Assembly: GCA_023974075.1 (NCBI GenBank)
Contig: CM043808.1
Span: forward strand, 17,387,072-17,451,071
Length of the DNA stretch: 64,000 nucleotides
Origin: Chaenocephalus aceratus
Lineage: Eukaryota; Chordata; Actinopteri; Perciformes; Channichthyidae
Direction: 5' to 3'
The position numbers were made by a program, and so were the translations under genes. The notes beneath the pieces were generated by a model. It searched no databases, had not been told where the DNA came from, and saw only the letters and a list, made by a program, of their open reading frames with translations. Shown in pieces: positions 48,156 through 58,799 of the stretch (positions are counted from its first letter, which is position 1; each line of letters starts with the position of its first letter).

Positions 48156-49076
48156 TTACCTTTCGCTTTCTCTGCACCCAGTGCACATGTTTCTGCACAT
48201 GTTTCTAAAAGCAAAAGCATAAAGGAATGGATTCAGAGAGGAATTCAAAAATACCAGTGATTTGACAAGGTTGTAGCTGTTCAAGCAAAACATCCATAGG
48301 CCTTGATTTTTGAGCGAAATAGCTGCAACACCAAGTACATTTGTGATAAAAAATGGCATCCATAGGACAAAAAAGGCCACAGTGATACTTATGATGAGCC
48401 GGGTCGTCTGTGGGTTGTTGAAGAAAGCTGCATGGTTCAGTTTGCTGTGGAGGCCGATGTATGAAAATGCCACGACAGAAATTGCAACCAATCCTACAAG
48501 ACACTCTGTCAGCAGCATGGCAACCAGCTGGGAAGGGAGAGAGTCGGTACGTGTGCAGGATGTACCATACTGGTCTTTATTGACATGTGGAACCACTGAA
48601 GCAGGGATAGACAGGATCATGGTAACCAGCCAGAGCAGAACCAGAAGCCTCCTCTTTCCTACACATTTGAAGATCGTCTGCAGGTTCACCACCTGTAGGT
48701 AGCGCTGCACACTCAGCACCATCACTGTAAGCATGCTAGAATAGACAACACAGTACATGAGATACGTGAGGATCTTACAGGCCACCAGGCCAAAAGTCCA
48801 GCCGTACAGTAAGGTGTAAATCCACAGAGGCAGGGGGAGCAGGCAGATCAGATCTGATATGGCCAAATTCAGCATCAGACTCTGGCTCAGACTGGACAGG
48901 TGCTGCCAGTTTGGTTTGAGGATGATCACAGCAATATTCCCAGGAACTCCCAGCAGGAAGCAGATGGACAGCACCACTACAGGGACCAGACGGTAAAAAA
49001 CCCAGAGGGCATTAGATGGATCTCCAGGAGTGGAGGAGATGTTAAAGGTGATCGCAGAGGTGTTTAGTTGTTCCAT
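48156..49076 (-). CDS. LTB4R-like chemoattractant GPCR, copy 3
   Basis: A 306-residue class A seven-transmembrane receptor with a single coding exon. N-glycosylation sequons NTS and NIS lie in the short N-terminus. N47 (GVPGN) in TM1, D75 (LAISD) in TM2, C100 and C174 for the TM3-ECL2 disulfide, LWMP (W239, P241) in TM6 and N282-P283 with Y286 in TM7 are all in place. TM3 ends QRY (124-126), not DRY. The C-terminus is short with clustered cysteines that could be palmitoylated. An in-frame TAG precedes the ATG. CAACTTTCAG about 30 bases upstream could be a 3' splice site of a 5'-UTR intron. Ligand is unproven; resemblance is to leukotriene B4 receptors and other leukocyte chemoattractant receptors at the plasma membrane. 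Confidence 0.85.
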   Translation of the reverse strand: MEQLNTSAITFNISSTPGDPSNALWVFYRLVPVVVLSICFLLGVPGNIAVIILKPNWQHLSSLSQSLMLNLAISDLICLLPLPLWIYTLLYGWTFGLVACKILTYLMYCVVYSSMLTVMVLSVQRYLQVVNLQTIFKCVGKRRLLVLLWLVTMILSIPASVVPHVNKDQYGTSCTRTDSLPSQLVAMLLTECLVGLVAISVVAFSYIGLHSKLNHAAFFNNPQTTRLIISITVAFFVLWMPFFITNVLGVAAISLKNQGLWMFCLNSYNLVKSLVFLNSSLNPFLYAFAFRNMCRNMCTGCRESER

Positions 49077-49241
49077 GCTGCAAACTTGGTGCTAGACAAG
49101 CTGAAAGTTGGGGACCGAGCGAGTAATGGCGACTCAGTCACTCTTTCAAAGTAACACTAAATCAGGAAACCAATGTCACCACTACACCCCCAGAGAAGTT
49201 AAAAATAACCTGACCACTACTTTTGACTTACTTTCTATTTG

Positions 49242-49249
49242 GGTGTGTG

Positions 49250-49339
<90 letters not shown>
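49242..49339 (+). repeat. (TG)n microsatellite
   Basis: About 98 bases of TG with one GC interruption near the start, 165 bases upstream of receptor copy 3. Confidence 0.97.
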
Positions 49340-50085
49340 GAGACCAACTCAACACAGTAAAAACATTTAACACCAGTTTCTGGGTTTATATAGGTCCAAG
49401 AGTTTGGTGTTCTCTGAACACTGTCAAAAGAGTAAAATGTAAAATCCAAATAAAGAGTTAGATTTGAACACTATATAAATATATTCTATAACTGGTACTT
49501 TTTTGACACTGTTTGAGTGTTTTCCAACACGTGCAGTGTAAACCTAGAACCCTCAGAGAATTAAAAATGTACTCTAAGTCAGAGTGTCACTGTGCAGAGC
49601 TGATTATTCAACACTTTGAGAGAGAAAATGTACTCCATGGTAATTTTTAACACTGTTTCAGTGCTGTTTAGCTGGTGTACACCAAACAAACAATTTCGGG
49701 GTGAATCATTAACACTTCAGGAAATAAAGTACACATCAGATTCTTGAAAACATGTGTTCATTTTCAAAAATGTGATTTTGATGTGTTTTAAATATAACAT
49801 CTAATCAGTAGCAACATTAAACAACCCACACAATACATTGGTCATACTGTAGGTGGAAATGTGTATACATTTGCTCATTAGGCCTCTTTAGCTCGGGAAA
49901 CACTTTAGAGGTCATCATTCCAAAATCCTGCTACAACAAATGGACCATGTGGATTACCATACACTAGTGCTAATGTGCAAAGTAAACTGACAAAAATAGT
50001 GTTTTGAAAGACTAACAATCACCGAGCAGGATGATCAACATCTAAAAGTTTTTTGTTTTTTTTTTCCTCCAATTTTTTTCAATTT
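49340..50085. other. Spacer with probable degraded MITE-like sequence
   Basis: About 49370-49720 repeatedly contains 'aacact', 'agtgtt' and 'gagtaaaatgta' type words, reminiscent of a fish non-autonomous element. I could not define ends. No gene. Confidence 0.35.
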
Positions 50086-50341
50086 ACACACGGCATCTAT
50101 TGCACGTCTGTCCGTCCTGGGAGAGGGATCCCTCCTCTGTTGCTCTCCCTGAGGTTTCTCCCATTTTTCCCTTTAAACTGGGTTTTCTTCAGAAGTTTTT
50201 CCTTGTACGATGTGAGGGTCTAAGGACAGAGGGTGTCGTATTGTCATACTGATATTCTGTACACACTGTGAAGACCACTGAGACAAATGTAACATTTGTG
50301 ATATTGGGCTATATAAACAAACATTGATTGATTGATTGATT
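50086..50341 (+). repeat. 3' end of a fish LINE with (TGAT)n tail
   Basis: 'cacggcatctattgcacgtc', 'gagagggatccctcctctgt' and 'gatattgggctatataaa' in order, then (ATTG)n, form a very familiar teleost LINE 3' UTR. Only the tail is present (5'-truncated). Confidence 0.75.
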
Positions 50342-50342
50342 G

Positions 50343-50580
50343 AAGTGTACATGGCAACCGGTTTACATCAATGTTGTAGATGGTGGTCTGCAAAAATGTG
50401 TACATGCCGTTTAAGGCCTGGTCATAGGAGAACCCAAACAGATAATGTGCTTTAAAAAGTTCATCAAAGCTGACATGGAAGACTTGGCCTTGCAGGGAAG
50501 GAGCTCATCATCCAACGCAATGTAGTACTCATGGAGCTGTTTCTTGTGGTCCCAACACTGGATCAGAGTACTCCTGATGA
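50343..50580 (-). pseudogene. Exon remnant of an uncharacterised fish gene family
   Basis: On the minus strand a splice acceptor (TTATCTTACAG, AG at 50582-50581) leads into about 80 codons. The first part reads CWDHKKQLHEYYIALDDELL and the second, one frame over, FDELFKAHYLFGFSYDQALN followed by MYTFLQTTIYNIDV. The frames meet near a GCAAGGCC where one base seems lost. The motif is familiar to me from large uncharacterised, SAM-domain-associated fish proteins. Keeping the intron acceptor argues against a processed retrocopy. No other exon is visible nearby. Confidence 0.5.
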
Positions 50581-50582
50581 CT

Positions 50583-51995
50583 GTAAGATAACAATAAACA
50601 CAAATATAACTACACTGTGCATAATATTTTGATGGATGGGTCAGACACTGACAAAAACCTTTGATAGCAAATCAGATCAGCTCGGTCATTACCATGCACA
50701 GAAGTCAAATGCAACATACACATTGATGCAGCAGTAATATAAAACCTAAAAGCATCCCAAAAATAGTAAAACACTGACAATTTCACTGCACAATGAGTGC
50801 TTTTACTTGATACTTAAAGTACATTTAGCTGATTATACTCGCATTCTTTTACTTAAGTCAGGTTTCAAGTGCGGGCCTTTTACGGCACACTTTATATTAA
50901 GGTACACAAATTAACCATCAACTAGTTGTTAATTAACATGCATATTAGCAGTATATTGGCAACAAAACGTGCATTTATCTAACAGCTACGTTTCCCACAG
51001 ATCTTATTTGGAGCTATTTTCTAAAATCCTATGGAGAAATATCATTGCTTTTTTGTCGAGGGAAGCCATGCGCAGCTTACTTCCGGGTTTTAGGACGCGT
51101 CACTGCAGCTCTCTCGTCTCCTCTTCACACACCACACTTTTCGCGGCACACGTACTTACAGCCAATCAGTTCTGAATGATGTGAGATGACGTATGGTGGG
51201 GATGGCAGCACTTTGCCCCTATGGTCATTATTTTTTTGCCACACACATTAAATAGGAAAATATTCTGAGCATGCGCAGTGTAGTTTTTACAGTCACCATT
51301 GACTTAGACAGTGAGAGGGAGGGGCAGGATCGGGTTTTGTCCCACATGGCTCTAAACAGCTCAATAGGCACACACTGTAGACACTAATTAGAAGAACACA
51401 GACTAAAACAGCAATGTACAGACGAATCAGATGATTAAACATGATCTTAAAATATATTTAATATATTTTTTAATTTATTTTTTGCATTTTTTTGTAATCA
51501 TTATTTTTAATACTTTCTGCTGACACTAGGTGGGGCTGCCCCTAATGACCAGTCACCACTGGTCGTAGTACAGTTTAGCGATAGCGCGTATGTTTTGGAT
51601 TAGACCAACCGGCTAACTCAAACATATCCAGGTTAGGTTGAACCAGCTTCGTAGTATAGGCCCCAGGTGTCAGGTCAGAAAAAAACATCTGGGTAGTGAT
51701 AAGCCATTTTGAACATTGCATTTCCTCTCTGTGTGTCTTCAAAGACCAACACAAGTTACATGTATTCACATAAATAACAACATTACACATTAAACCCAAT
51801 CAATACATGAACATTTACAAAAGTAAAGGAGTCGTGTTCTTTGCCAATACCTGTTGCAACAACAATAAATTATCTTGATTTTGTATTTTGTTTTGTATCT
51901 TTTAACATCATAGAAGTTCTGCATTATGTAATGTTATTTGAGATCATACTTAATCATGAGATTACATTACCCAAAATGCTGCCTTACTAACAGCA
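50583..51995. other. Spacer with repeat fragments, upstream part of copy 4 unit
   Basis: About 50880-50950 duplicates 58020-58095 nearly exactly (see repeat entry). About 51650-51800 is homologous to the array spacers ('gtgtcaggtcagaaaaaaacat'). The rest, including the TGACACTAGGTGG-containing segment near 51520, shows no gene. Confidence 0.45.
50884..50952 (+). repeat. Fragment of a TAACACTTTA-type fish MITE
   Basis: 'acactttata(t/g)taaggtac' followed by 'aattaaccatcaactagttg' and 'catgcatattagcagtata' is shared with 58020-58095. Both are pieces of one dispersed family. Confidence 0.6.
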
Positions 51996-52904
51996 CTAAT
52001 GTTCCCTTTCTTTGCACACAGTGCACATATTTTTAAAAGCAAAAGCATAAAGGAATGGATTAAGGCAGCTAATCACAAATACCAGTCCTGAAACAGCGTT
52101 CCAGCTTTTCAAGCAAAACTTCCATAGGCCATCATTTTTTTGCAGAATAGCTGCCACACCAAGTACGTTTGTGATGTAATATGGCATCCATAGAACAAAA
52201 AAGGTCACAATGATACTTGTAATGAGCCGGTTCGTCTGTGGGTTGTTGAAGAAAGCTGCCTGGTTCACTTTTCTCTGGACACCGATGTATGAAAAGGCCA
52301 CGACAGAAATTGAAACAAATCCTACGAGGCACTCTGACAGCAGCACAGCCACCAGCTGGGAAGGGGGAGCGTGGGAATCTGTGCAGGATGTCCCATGCTG
52401 TTCTTCGATCACCTGTCGGATCACTAAAGCAGGGATAGACAGGATCATGGTAATCAGCCAGAGGAGAACAAGCAGCCTCCTCCTGCCTGCCTGATCCAAG
52501 CAATTCTGCAGGTTCACCACCTGTAGGTAGCGTTGGACACTCAGCAATGTCACTGTTAGCAGGCTAGAATAGAGGCTGCAGAACATGAAATACGTGAGGA
52601 GCTTACAGGCCACCAGTCCAAGAGTCCAGCTGTACAGTAAGGTGTAAATCCACAGAGGCAGGGGGAGCAGGCAGATCAGATCTGATATGGCCAAATTCAG
52701 CATCAGACTCTGGCTCAGACTGGACAGGTGCTGCCAGTTTGGTTTGAGGATGATCACAGCAATATTCCCAGGAACTCCCAGCAGGAAGCAGATGGACAGT
52801 ACTACTACAGGGACCAGACGGATGGAGACCAAGGAGGTAGGAAATGGTTCTCCAGGAGTGGAGGAGATGTTAAAGGGGACCAGAGAAGAGTTGAATTGTT
52901 CCAT
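51996..52904 (-). CDS. LTB4R-like chemoattractant GPCR, copy 4
   Basis: Intact receptor of 302 residues from the conserved start MEQFNSS. The frame is open 13 codons further upstream to 52943 because the usual upstream stop is lost, but the ATG aligned with the other copies is preferred. N47, D75, C100, QRY (124-126), LWMPY in TM6 and NPFLYAF in TM7 are present, as are NSS and NIS sequons. TM4 differs slightly (LDQAGRRRLL) from the KRRLL of its neighbours. C-terminus NMCTVCKEREH. Same presumed chemoattractant role. Confidence 0.85.
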   Translation of the reverse strand: MEQFNSSLVPFNISSTPGEPFPTSLVSIRLVPVVVLSICFLLGVPGNIAVIILKPNWQHLSSLSQSLMLNLAISDLICLLPLPLWIYTLLYSWTLGLVACKLLTYFMFCSLYSSLLTVTLLSVQRYLQVVNLQNCLDQAGRRRLLVLLWLITMILSIPALVIRQVIEEQHGTSCTDSHAPPSQLVAVLLSECLVGFVSISVVAFSYIGVQRKVNQAAFFNNPQTNRLITSIIVTFFVLWMPYYITNVLGVAAILQKNDGLWKFCLKSWNAVSGLVFVISCLNPFLYAFAFKNMCTVCKEREH

Positions 52905-52943
52905 GTTGCAAACTTGCTGCAAGACCAGCTGAAAGTTGGCCAC

Positions 52944-53537
52944 CGAGTGAGATAATTGAGTGTTACACAGGAGAAAGAGGACACATCTAAAGAGGAAATG
53001 CCAACATACTTTATATTTAAATGCAAATAATTTGTTTCATGGCTTCATTATCTGACACATTTCCCCATATTCGGTTCCCTTAAAACAGCTTTCAGCCACG
53101 CACTTCTAATAGTTCATGAGTAATGACTGAGAGCGATTACTTTTGTATCAGCCTGTATTTTTCTTTAGGACATTCCTGCAAATCATACATTTAGTTCATA
53201 TTAAAGTTCCTTCGAGGAACTACCCTTTGAATAGGGAAACAAATATAACCAATTGATTTAGTTTCATAAAATGTACTCATCTATAAATTAAGAAATGTAT
53301 TTAACAATACAATTAATAACTCCAACCAGCTATGACCATATTGATATCTTACCTAGGTTAAAGGATTTTACAGTGATCAATAATAGAGGTTGGCAGCATT
53401 CACTCTTGTACAACAAAAATAACAGAGCAGCATATGGAATATAGAGCATTTATTATTAGATACAAAATTATAAGCACACAAATATTTATGTAACAAAAGA
53501 TAAAGTGAAGGAAAAAAAAAAAAAAGGAAGTGTGCGT

Positions 53538-53540
<3 letters not shown>
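52944..53540. other. Array spacer upstream of copy 4
   Basis: Homologous in parts (about 53370-53520) to the S1/S2 spacer block with 'agaggttggcagcattcact' and 'gcatttatta'. Probably holds the promoter and untranslated exon of copy 4, but no element can be pinned down. Confidence 0.45.

Positions 53541-53606
<66 letters not shown>
53541..53606 (+). repeat. (TG)n microsatellite
   Basis: About 66 bases of TG in the spacer. It is at the same relative place as TG tracts in the spacer next to copy 6 (58581-58639) and the short one in S1. Confidence 0.97.
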
Positions 53607-54331
53607 GTCCTCCCTATGTGAGTTCCGTGTGCCTGAGCATAAACAAACGTGTCAGGTCAGAACAAAAATGTGGAGAGTTAGTAAAGAGAATGTTAAAATG
53701 CATGCAATATCCTGTGTCTGTGTGCAATATAGCTACCAACAACTTAACAGTGTGGTGAGAGGCTACTCTAATATATGACCTAAAAAAGTACAACAATGAA
53801 ACTCAGTGAACATCATTAAACATTAAACCCAACCAATACATTTACCAAAAAAAAGCTGTCCTAATCTTTCCATTGAATGTTGCAGATTACTTTGTCCAGT
53901 AACAATGACACTACTGTGTTACACATTCATACTTTGTATGCAAAATAAACTTCCAGATGATTCACTCGAATTAATCTTACAGACCACAAACATCATCTTT
54001 CAGTATGATGACAGTAATAATTGATATGTGGGTGCCTGTATCTTTAACATCTTTATCTTTCAACTCTTTGCCTGACCAATTAAAACATATTTTTTTGGAG
54101 AATCAGAGGAAAGACTATGGTTAGCCTCACAATTGATCATAAAATAAATATCTCCAACTGTGTATAATGTTAGAACTTTGGACTAAATCACCTTTTTTGA
54201 GTTTCACAGGTTAATGGGTATATTTTTCTTTTCAAGTCAAAAAGTTCTGCATTATGTAATGTTATTTCAGATCATGCAAAATCAAGTAATTACACTACCT
54301 GACACATTGAGCTACTCCATTATCAACAGCA
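53607..54331. other. Array spacer downstream of copy 5
   Basis: Non-coding. Shares 'gtgcctgagca(t/c)aaaca' and 'gtcaggtcagaa' with the spacer at 58680. Confidence 0.45.
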
Positions 54332-55214
54332 CTAATGTTCCCTTTCTCCGCACACAGTGCACATGTTTTTAGAAGCAAATGCATAAAGAAGTGGATTAAA
54401 GCAGCTGATCATAGGCACCAATGCTGAAACAGTGTACCAGCTGTCCATGCAAAACTTCAAAACTCTTTCATTTTTGAGTGAAATTGCTGCCACACCAAGT
54501 ACATTTGTGATATGATATGGCATCCATAGAACAAAAAAGGTCACAATGATACTTGTGACCAGCCGGGTCGTCTGTGGGTTGTTGAAGAAAGCTGCCTGGT
54601 TCACTTTTCTGTGGAGGCCGATGTATGAAAATACCACAACTGAAATTGAAACAAATCCAGTCAGGGTCTCTGTCAGCATCACGGCCACCTGCTGGGACTG
54701 GGAAGAGTACAGGAAGTGGCAGTCTGTCCCATACTGTTGTTTGATCAGCTGTCAAACCACTAAAGCAGGGATAGACAGGATCATGGTAACCAGCCAGGGC
54801 AGAACCAGAAGCCTTCTCTTTCCAACCCGGTCGAAGATTTTCTGCAGGTGCACCACCTGTAGGTAGCGCTGGACACTCAGCACTGTCACTGTCAGCAGGC
54901 TCGAATAGAGGCTGCAGTACATGAGATACGCCAGAAGCTTACAAGCCACCAGGCCGAGAGTCCAGCCGTACAGTAAGGTGTAAATCCACAGAGGCGTGGG
55001 TAGCAGGCAGATCAGATCTGATATGGCCAAATTCAGCATCAGACTCTGACGCTGCCAGTTTGGTTTGAGGATGATCACAGCAATATTCCCAGGAACTCCC
55101 AGCAAGAAGCAGATGGACACCACAAACGCTGGGACCAAACGGATGGAGACCCAGGAGGAGGCAGGAGATGGATGATCAGGAGTGGAGGAGATGTTGAAGG
55201 TTGAATTCTTCCAT
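54332..55214 (-). pseudogene. LTB4R-like GPCR copy 5, three lesions
   Basis: Receptor homologous to copies 6 and 7 along its length. Just after the conserved ATG (55214-55212) about 14 bases are missing, putting the start out of frame with the body; the body frame is open from further upstream only by chance. A 15-base in-frame deletion removes HLSSL/S between TM1 and TM2. At the end of TM4 a TGA replaces the Arg codon of VVRQVIK (about 54751), splitting the frame into 54752-55315 and 54332-54688. The remaining motifs (SVQRYL, LWMPYHITN, NPLLYAF) are preserved, so inactivation looks recent. Confidence 0.85.
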
Positions 55215-56411
55215 GCTGCAAACTTGCTGCTAGACCAGTTGAGTGTTGGGCATCGAGTGAGTGATCGCAACTTTGTCAGACTTACAACAAGAACACAGGA
55301 AACAGTTTTCACCACAACACCTCAAGAGAAGTAAAACAAAAAATTAATATCTAGATATTATTCAACAGTAAAGACTCCACATATTAAAACAGTGTGTTAA
55401 AGTTAAAGCATTTAACACAAAAATAATTAAAAATAAACGGCAGGATCTCTGCAGATACAGACACCAGGGTCTGCATTGTTCTTTAAGATGTTCCTGCATA
55501 TAATAACTTTAATTAATATTAAAGTTACTTGGGGAACTACCCTTCGGAAAGGAACATTGATAGCCAATTAATGTAGTTGAATAAAATATATCCAAATATC
55601 AATTTTTGTAATGTGAATACTGATTAAAATGATGATTACAACAACAAATGACCATATCACTAGCTTAACAAGGTTGAAGGATTCAGTCATCAATAGTAGA
55701 GGTTGGCAGCATTCACTCTTATACAACATTAATAACAGACCAACATTTATATTAAAAAGCATTTATTAAAAACGATTCTAATGGTAAACACACACATATT
55801 CTTTCAACAAATGATCTAGACTGAAAAAAGGAAGTGTGTGTGTTTTTAAATTCTGAATGGTAATGGTAAGAATGGTAAATTGCATCCAAAATCCTGCGTC
55901 TGTGTGAATTTTTGCTGACAACAACTTAACGGTGTGGTGAGGGGCTACTCAAATATCTGACTTGAAAGAGATCACAACAATAAAGCTAAGTGAACAACAT
56001 TAAACATTGAACACAACCAATACATATAGATGAACAAAAATATATTTTTAGACATTGACTCTAATGGTGTGCTTGAGATGCAGATGATTTACTCTGATTG
56101 CTAACCACAAACATCCTCTTTCAGTATCATAACAGTAATAATTATATGGAAGAATTGACTAGAATTGTGGGTAAAACAAGCTGTGTATCAGCTGATATCT
56201 TTAGACTAAGTTACACTATAGGTGGGGTTATTTCTGTAAATTATTTTAACATCACAAAGGTTCTGCAATAGATAAGTGACTTCCTCAGTCCCTCGTTTTT
56301 AAGCCAATATGTTCGCACACCAGCGACATTAGTCATATTTGGCATTTCCAATCATACTATGTCAAATAATTACACTTTATTTAACAGCAAGCTTCTGCAT
56401 TTACAACAGTA
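55215..56411. other. Array spacer between copies 5 and 6
   Basis: Non-coding, homologous in part (about 55680-55850) to S1, with 'agaggttggcagcattcact', 'aaaaagcatttattaaaaa' and 'gtaaacacaca'. No other feature. Confidence 0.5.
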
Positions 56412-57320
56412 TCAATATGTACTTTCTTGGCACACAGTGCACATGTTTTTAGAAGCAAACGCATAAAGAAGTGGATTAAGGCTGCTGATAACAAACACCA
56501 ATGCTGAAACAGTGTACCAGCTGTCCATGCAAAACTTCAAAAATCTTTCCTTTTTGAGTGAAATTGCTGCCACACCAAGTACATTTGTGATATGATATGG
56601 CATCCATAGAACAAAAAAGGTCACAATGATACTTGTGACCAGCCGGGTCGTCTGTGGGTTGTTGAAGAAAGCTGCCTGGTTCACTTTTCTGTGGAGGCCC
56701 ATGTATGAAAATGCCACAACAGAAATTGCAACAAATCCGGTCAGGGTCTCTGTCAGCATCACGGCCACCTGCTGGGACTGGGAAGAGTACTGGAAGTGGC
56801 AGTCTGTCCCATGCTGGTCTTTGATCACCTGTCGAACCACTAAAGCAGGGATAGACAGGATCATGGTAACCAACCAGAGCAGAACCAGAAGCCTCCTCTT
56901 TCCAACCCGGTCAAAGATTTTCTGCAGGTGCACCACCTGTAGGTAGCGCTGGACACTCAGCACTGTCACTGTCAGCAGGCTAGAATAGAGGCTGCAGTAC
57001 ATGAAATATGCCAGAAGCTTACAAGCCACCAGGCCGAGAGTCCAGCCTTTCACAAAAGTGTAAATCCACAGAGGCAGGGGGAGCAGGCAGATCAGATCTG
57101 ATATGGCCAAATTCAGCATCAGACTCTGGCTCAGACTGGACAGGTGCTGCCAGTTTGGCTTGAGGATGATCACAGCAATATTTCCAGGAACTCCGAGCAG
57201 GAAGCATATTGACACCACCACTACAGAGACCAGTTTGATGGAGGCCCAGGATGCAGGAGATGGATCTCCAGGAGTGGAGGAGATGTTAAAGGTGGCCGCA
57301 GAGGAGTTGAGTTGTTCCAT
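56412..57320 (-). CDS. LTB4R-like chemoattractant GPCR, copy 6
   Basis: Intact 302-residue receptor beginning MEQLNSSAATFNISS. N47 (GVPGN), D75, C100 and C174, QRY 124-126, LWMPYHITN (W239, P241) and NPLLYAF (N282, P283) are present. ECL2 (DCHFQYSSQS) differs from copies 1, 4 and 7, which have a TDSHAPPSQ-type loop, so ligand-facing sequence varies between copies while TM2 and TM3 are almost invariant. Short Cys-containing tail. Its 5' region has the same TTTCAG candidate acceptor as copy 3. Confidence 0.85.
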   Translation of the reverse strand: MEQLNSSAATFNISSTPGDPSPASWASIKLVSVVVVSICFLLGVPGNIAVIILKPNWQHLSSLSQSLMLNLAISDLICLLPLPLWIYTFVKGWTLGLVACKLLAYFMYCSLYSSLLTVTVLSVQRYLQVVHLQKIFDRVGKRRLLVLLWLVTMILSIPALVVRQVIKDQHGTDCHFQYSSQSQQVAVMLTETLTGFVAISVVAFSYMGLHRKVNQAAFFNNPQTTRLVTSIIVTFFVLWMPYHITNVLGVAAISLKKERFLKFCMDSWYTVSALVFVISSLNPLLYAFASKNMCTVCQESTY

Positions 57321-58019
57321 GCTGCAAACTTGCTGCTAGACAAGCTGAAAGTTGGGCAGCGAGTGAGTTATAGGAATTGTGTCACGCTTTCACAGAAACA
57401 GGAAACAGTCTTCACCACCACTCTTCCAGAGAAGTCAAATTAAAACCTGAGTCCTAATTGTATTTTATTTTCTATATATAGCAAAAGTGTTTGTATGTTT
57501 CTTTCAGGTGCCACCAGTGAATGTGGTGAATTTTTTTCGTATCATCATCAATGTCTTGCACTCAAAAGTGATGATTAGAATTATACTACAGTATGTCCAA
57601 TGATTAGAATTTGTGAGGCGAACAGCTTACTCTACATACAAAATATGATGTTTCTATCTAAATCATAAGAGTTTTGTTTATCTATCCAACCGTTATTTGG
57701 ATCAGTGATTTGGTTGTATACTAAGAAAACCAGGCTAGCTTTGGTCAGTGCATGGATTATAGACATGTATCAAATGTATACAATAGGGCAGTCACGTCCG
57801 AAAACTTCCACTTTTGGAACTCAGTACTATTCTCATGAAATGGTATGACTGTTCATGCCTTTTTGTTTCCGATGAGTCACACTTCACATGAACTACACTG
57901 ATAAAATTAGACACGATGCATTAAATGGAGCTTTGACTTTATTGACCACAGGAAATGGCATGGAACCTTTTGCACTCATGAAGCACACTTGCTACAGTAA
58001 ATGGAAAACAATATTTGGT
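57321..58019. other. Array spacer upstream of copy 6, nothing recognised
   Basis: AT-rich, probably containing the copy 6 promoter. No defined element. Confidence 0.35.
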
Positions 58020-58195
58020 AACACTTTATAGTAAGGTACACAAATTAACCATCAACTAGTTGTTAATTAACATGCATATTAGCAGTATATTGGCTCTTTA
58101 GTAGTCATTATAAAACACTTATTAATGCCTTATTCTACAAGTAATAAGCCATTAGTTGAGAGTTTTTCCTCAATAACCCTCTAATCATATATATT
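58020..58195 (+). repeat. TAACACTTTA-type fish MITE fragment
   Basis: 'taacactttatagtaaggta' start followed by 'aaacacttattaatgcctta', a widely dispersed fish sequence. The first 70 bases repeat 50884-50952. Confidence 0.6.
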
Positions 58196-58334
58196 TTCCT
58201 CAAACTGTGTATTTCAAAAACAATTTTCACCATTTTATAAATTATATAAATATAACTATCTTAATCAAACCTTTAATATTTTGAGAAAATTAATCTTGCC
58301 ACAAGTCCTATTCAGAGGCAGTTCTGGTGTCCAA

Positions 58335-58469
58335 CACTGAAAAAACTGAAACTTTGACTTTTATTAAAATAAATAATATTAAGTTTAAACATGTTCAACC
58401 TAATATTATTGCTTTCAACTAACCTAATGCAGTTATGTGGTTTTGTTGAACGTTTCAGTTTTTTCAGTG
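58335..58469. mobile_element. 135-bp MITE with perfect 18-bp inverted ends
   Basis: Ends are CACTGAAAAAACTGAAAC (58335-58352) and its exact reverse complement (58452-58469). The interior ('catgttcaacctaatattat', 'cctaatgcagttatgtggtt') is a familiar fish MITE. No obvious target duplication. Confidence 0.7.
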
Positions 58470-58578
58470 AAGGATAAACTTTGCATGTCATTTGCATTCC
58501 GTGTTTGCAATAGACACTAAACACAGCTGTCTTTTGAAGTACAAAAAACTGTCTGTATAACTAGTAATGTACCTTTTA

Positions 58579-58580
<2 letters not shown>

Positions 58581-58639
<59 letters not shown>
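58581..58639 (+). repeat. (TG)n microsatellite
   Basis: About 59 bases of TG in array spacer DNA. Confidence 0.97.
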
Positions 58640-58642
<3 letters not shown>

Positions 58643-58799
58643 TACGTAGGCGTGTGTTGCCCTCCCGACGTGTGTTCTATGTGCCTGAGCACAAACATAT
58701 CAGGTCAGAAAAACAAATACGAGGAGTTATTAGAGAATGGTTCATTTTCAATCAAGATCCTGTGTCTGTGTGAAATATAGCTACAACAACTTCAAAGTC

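Noticed and set aside
49108..49449. Cys/Val and His/Thr repeat frames over the TG tract
   Set aside because: Microsatellite translations.
52905..52943. 13-residue N-terminal extension of receptor copy 4
   Set aside because: Other copies start at the aligned downstream ATG and have an in-frame stop just upstream; the extension is most likely 5' UTR.
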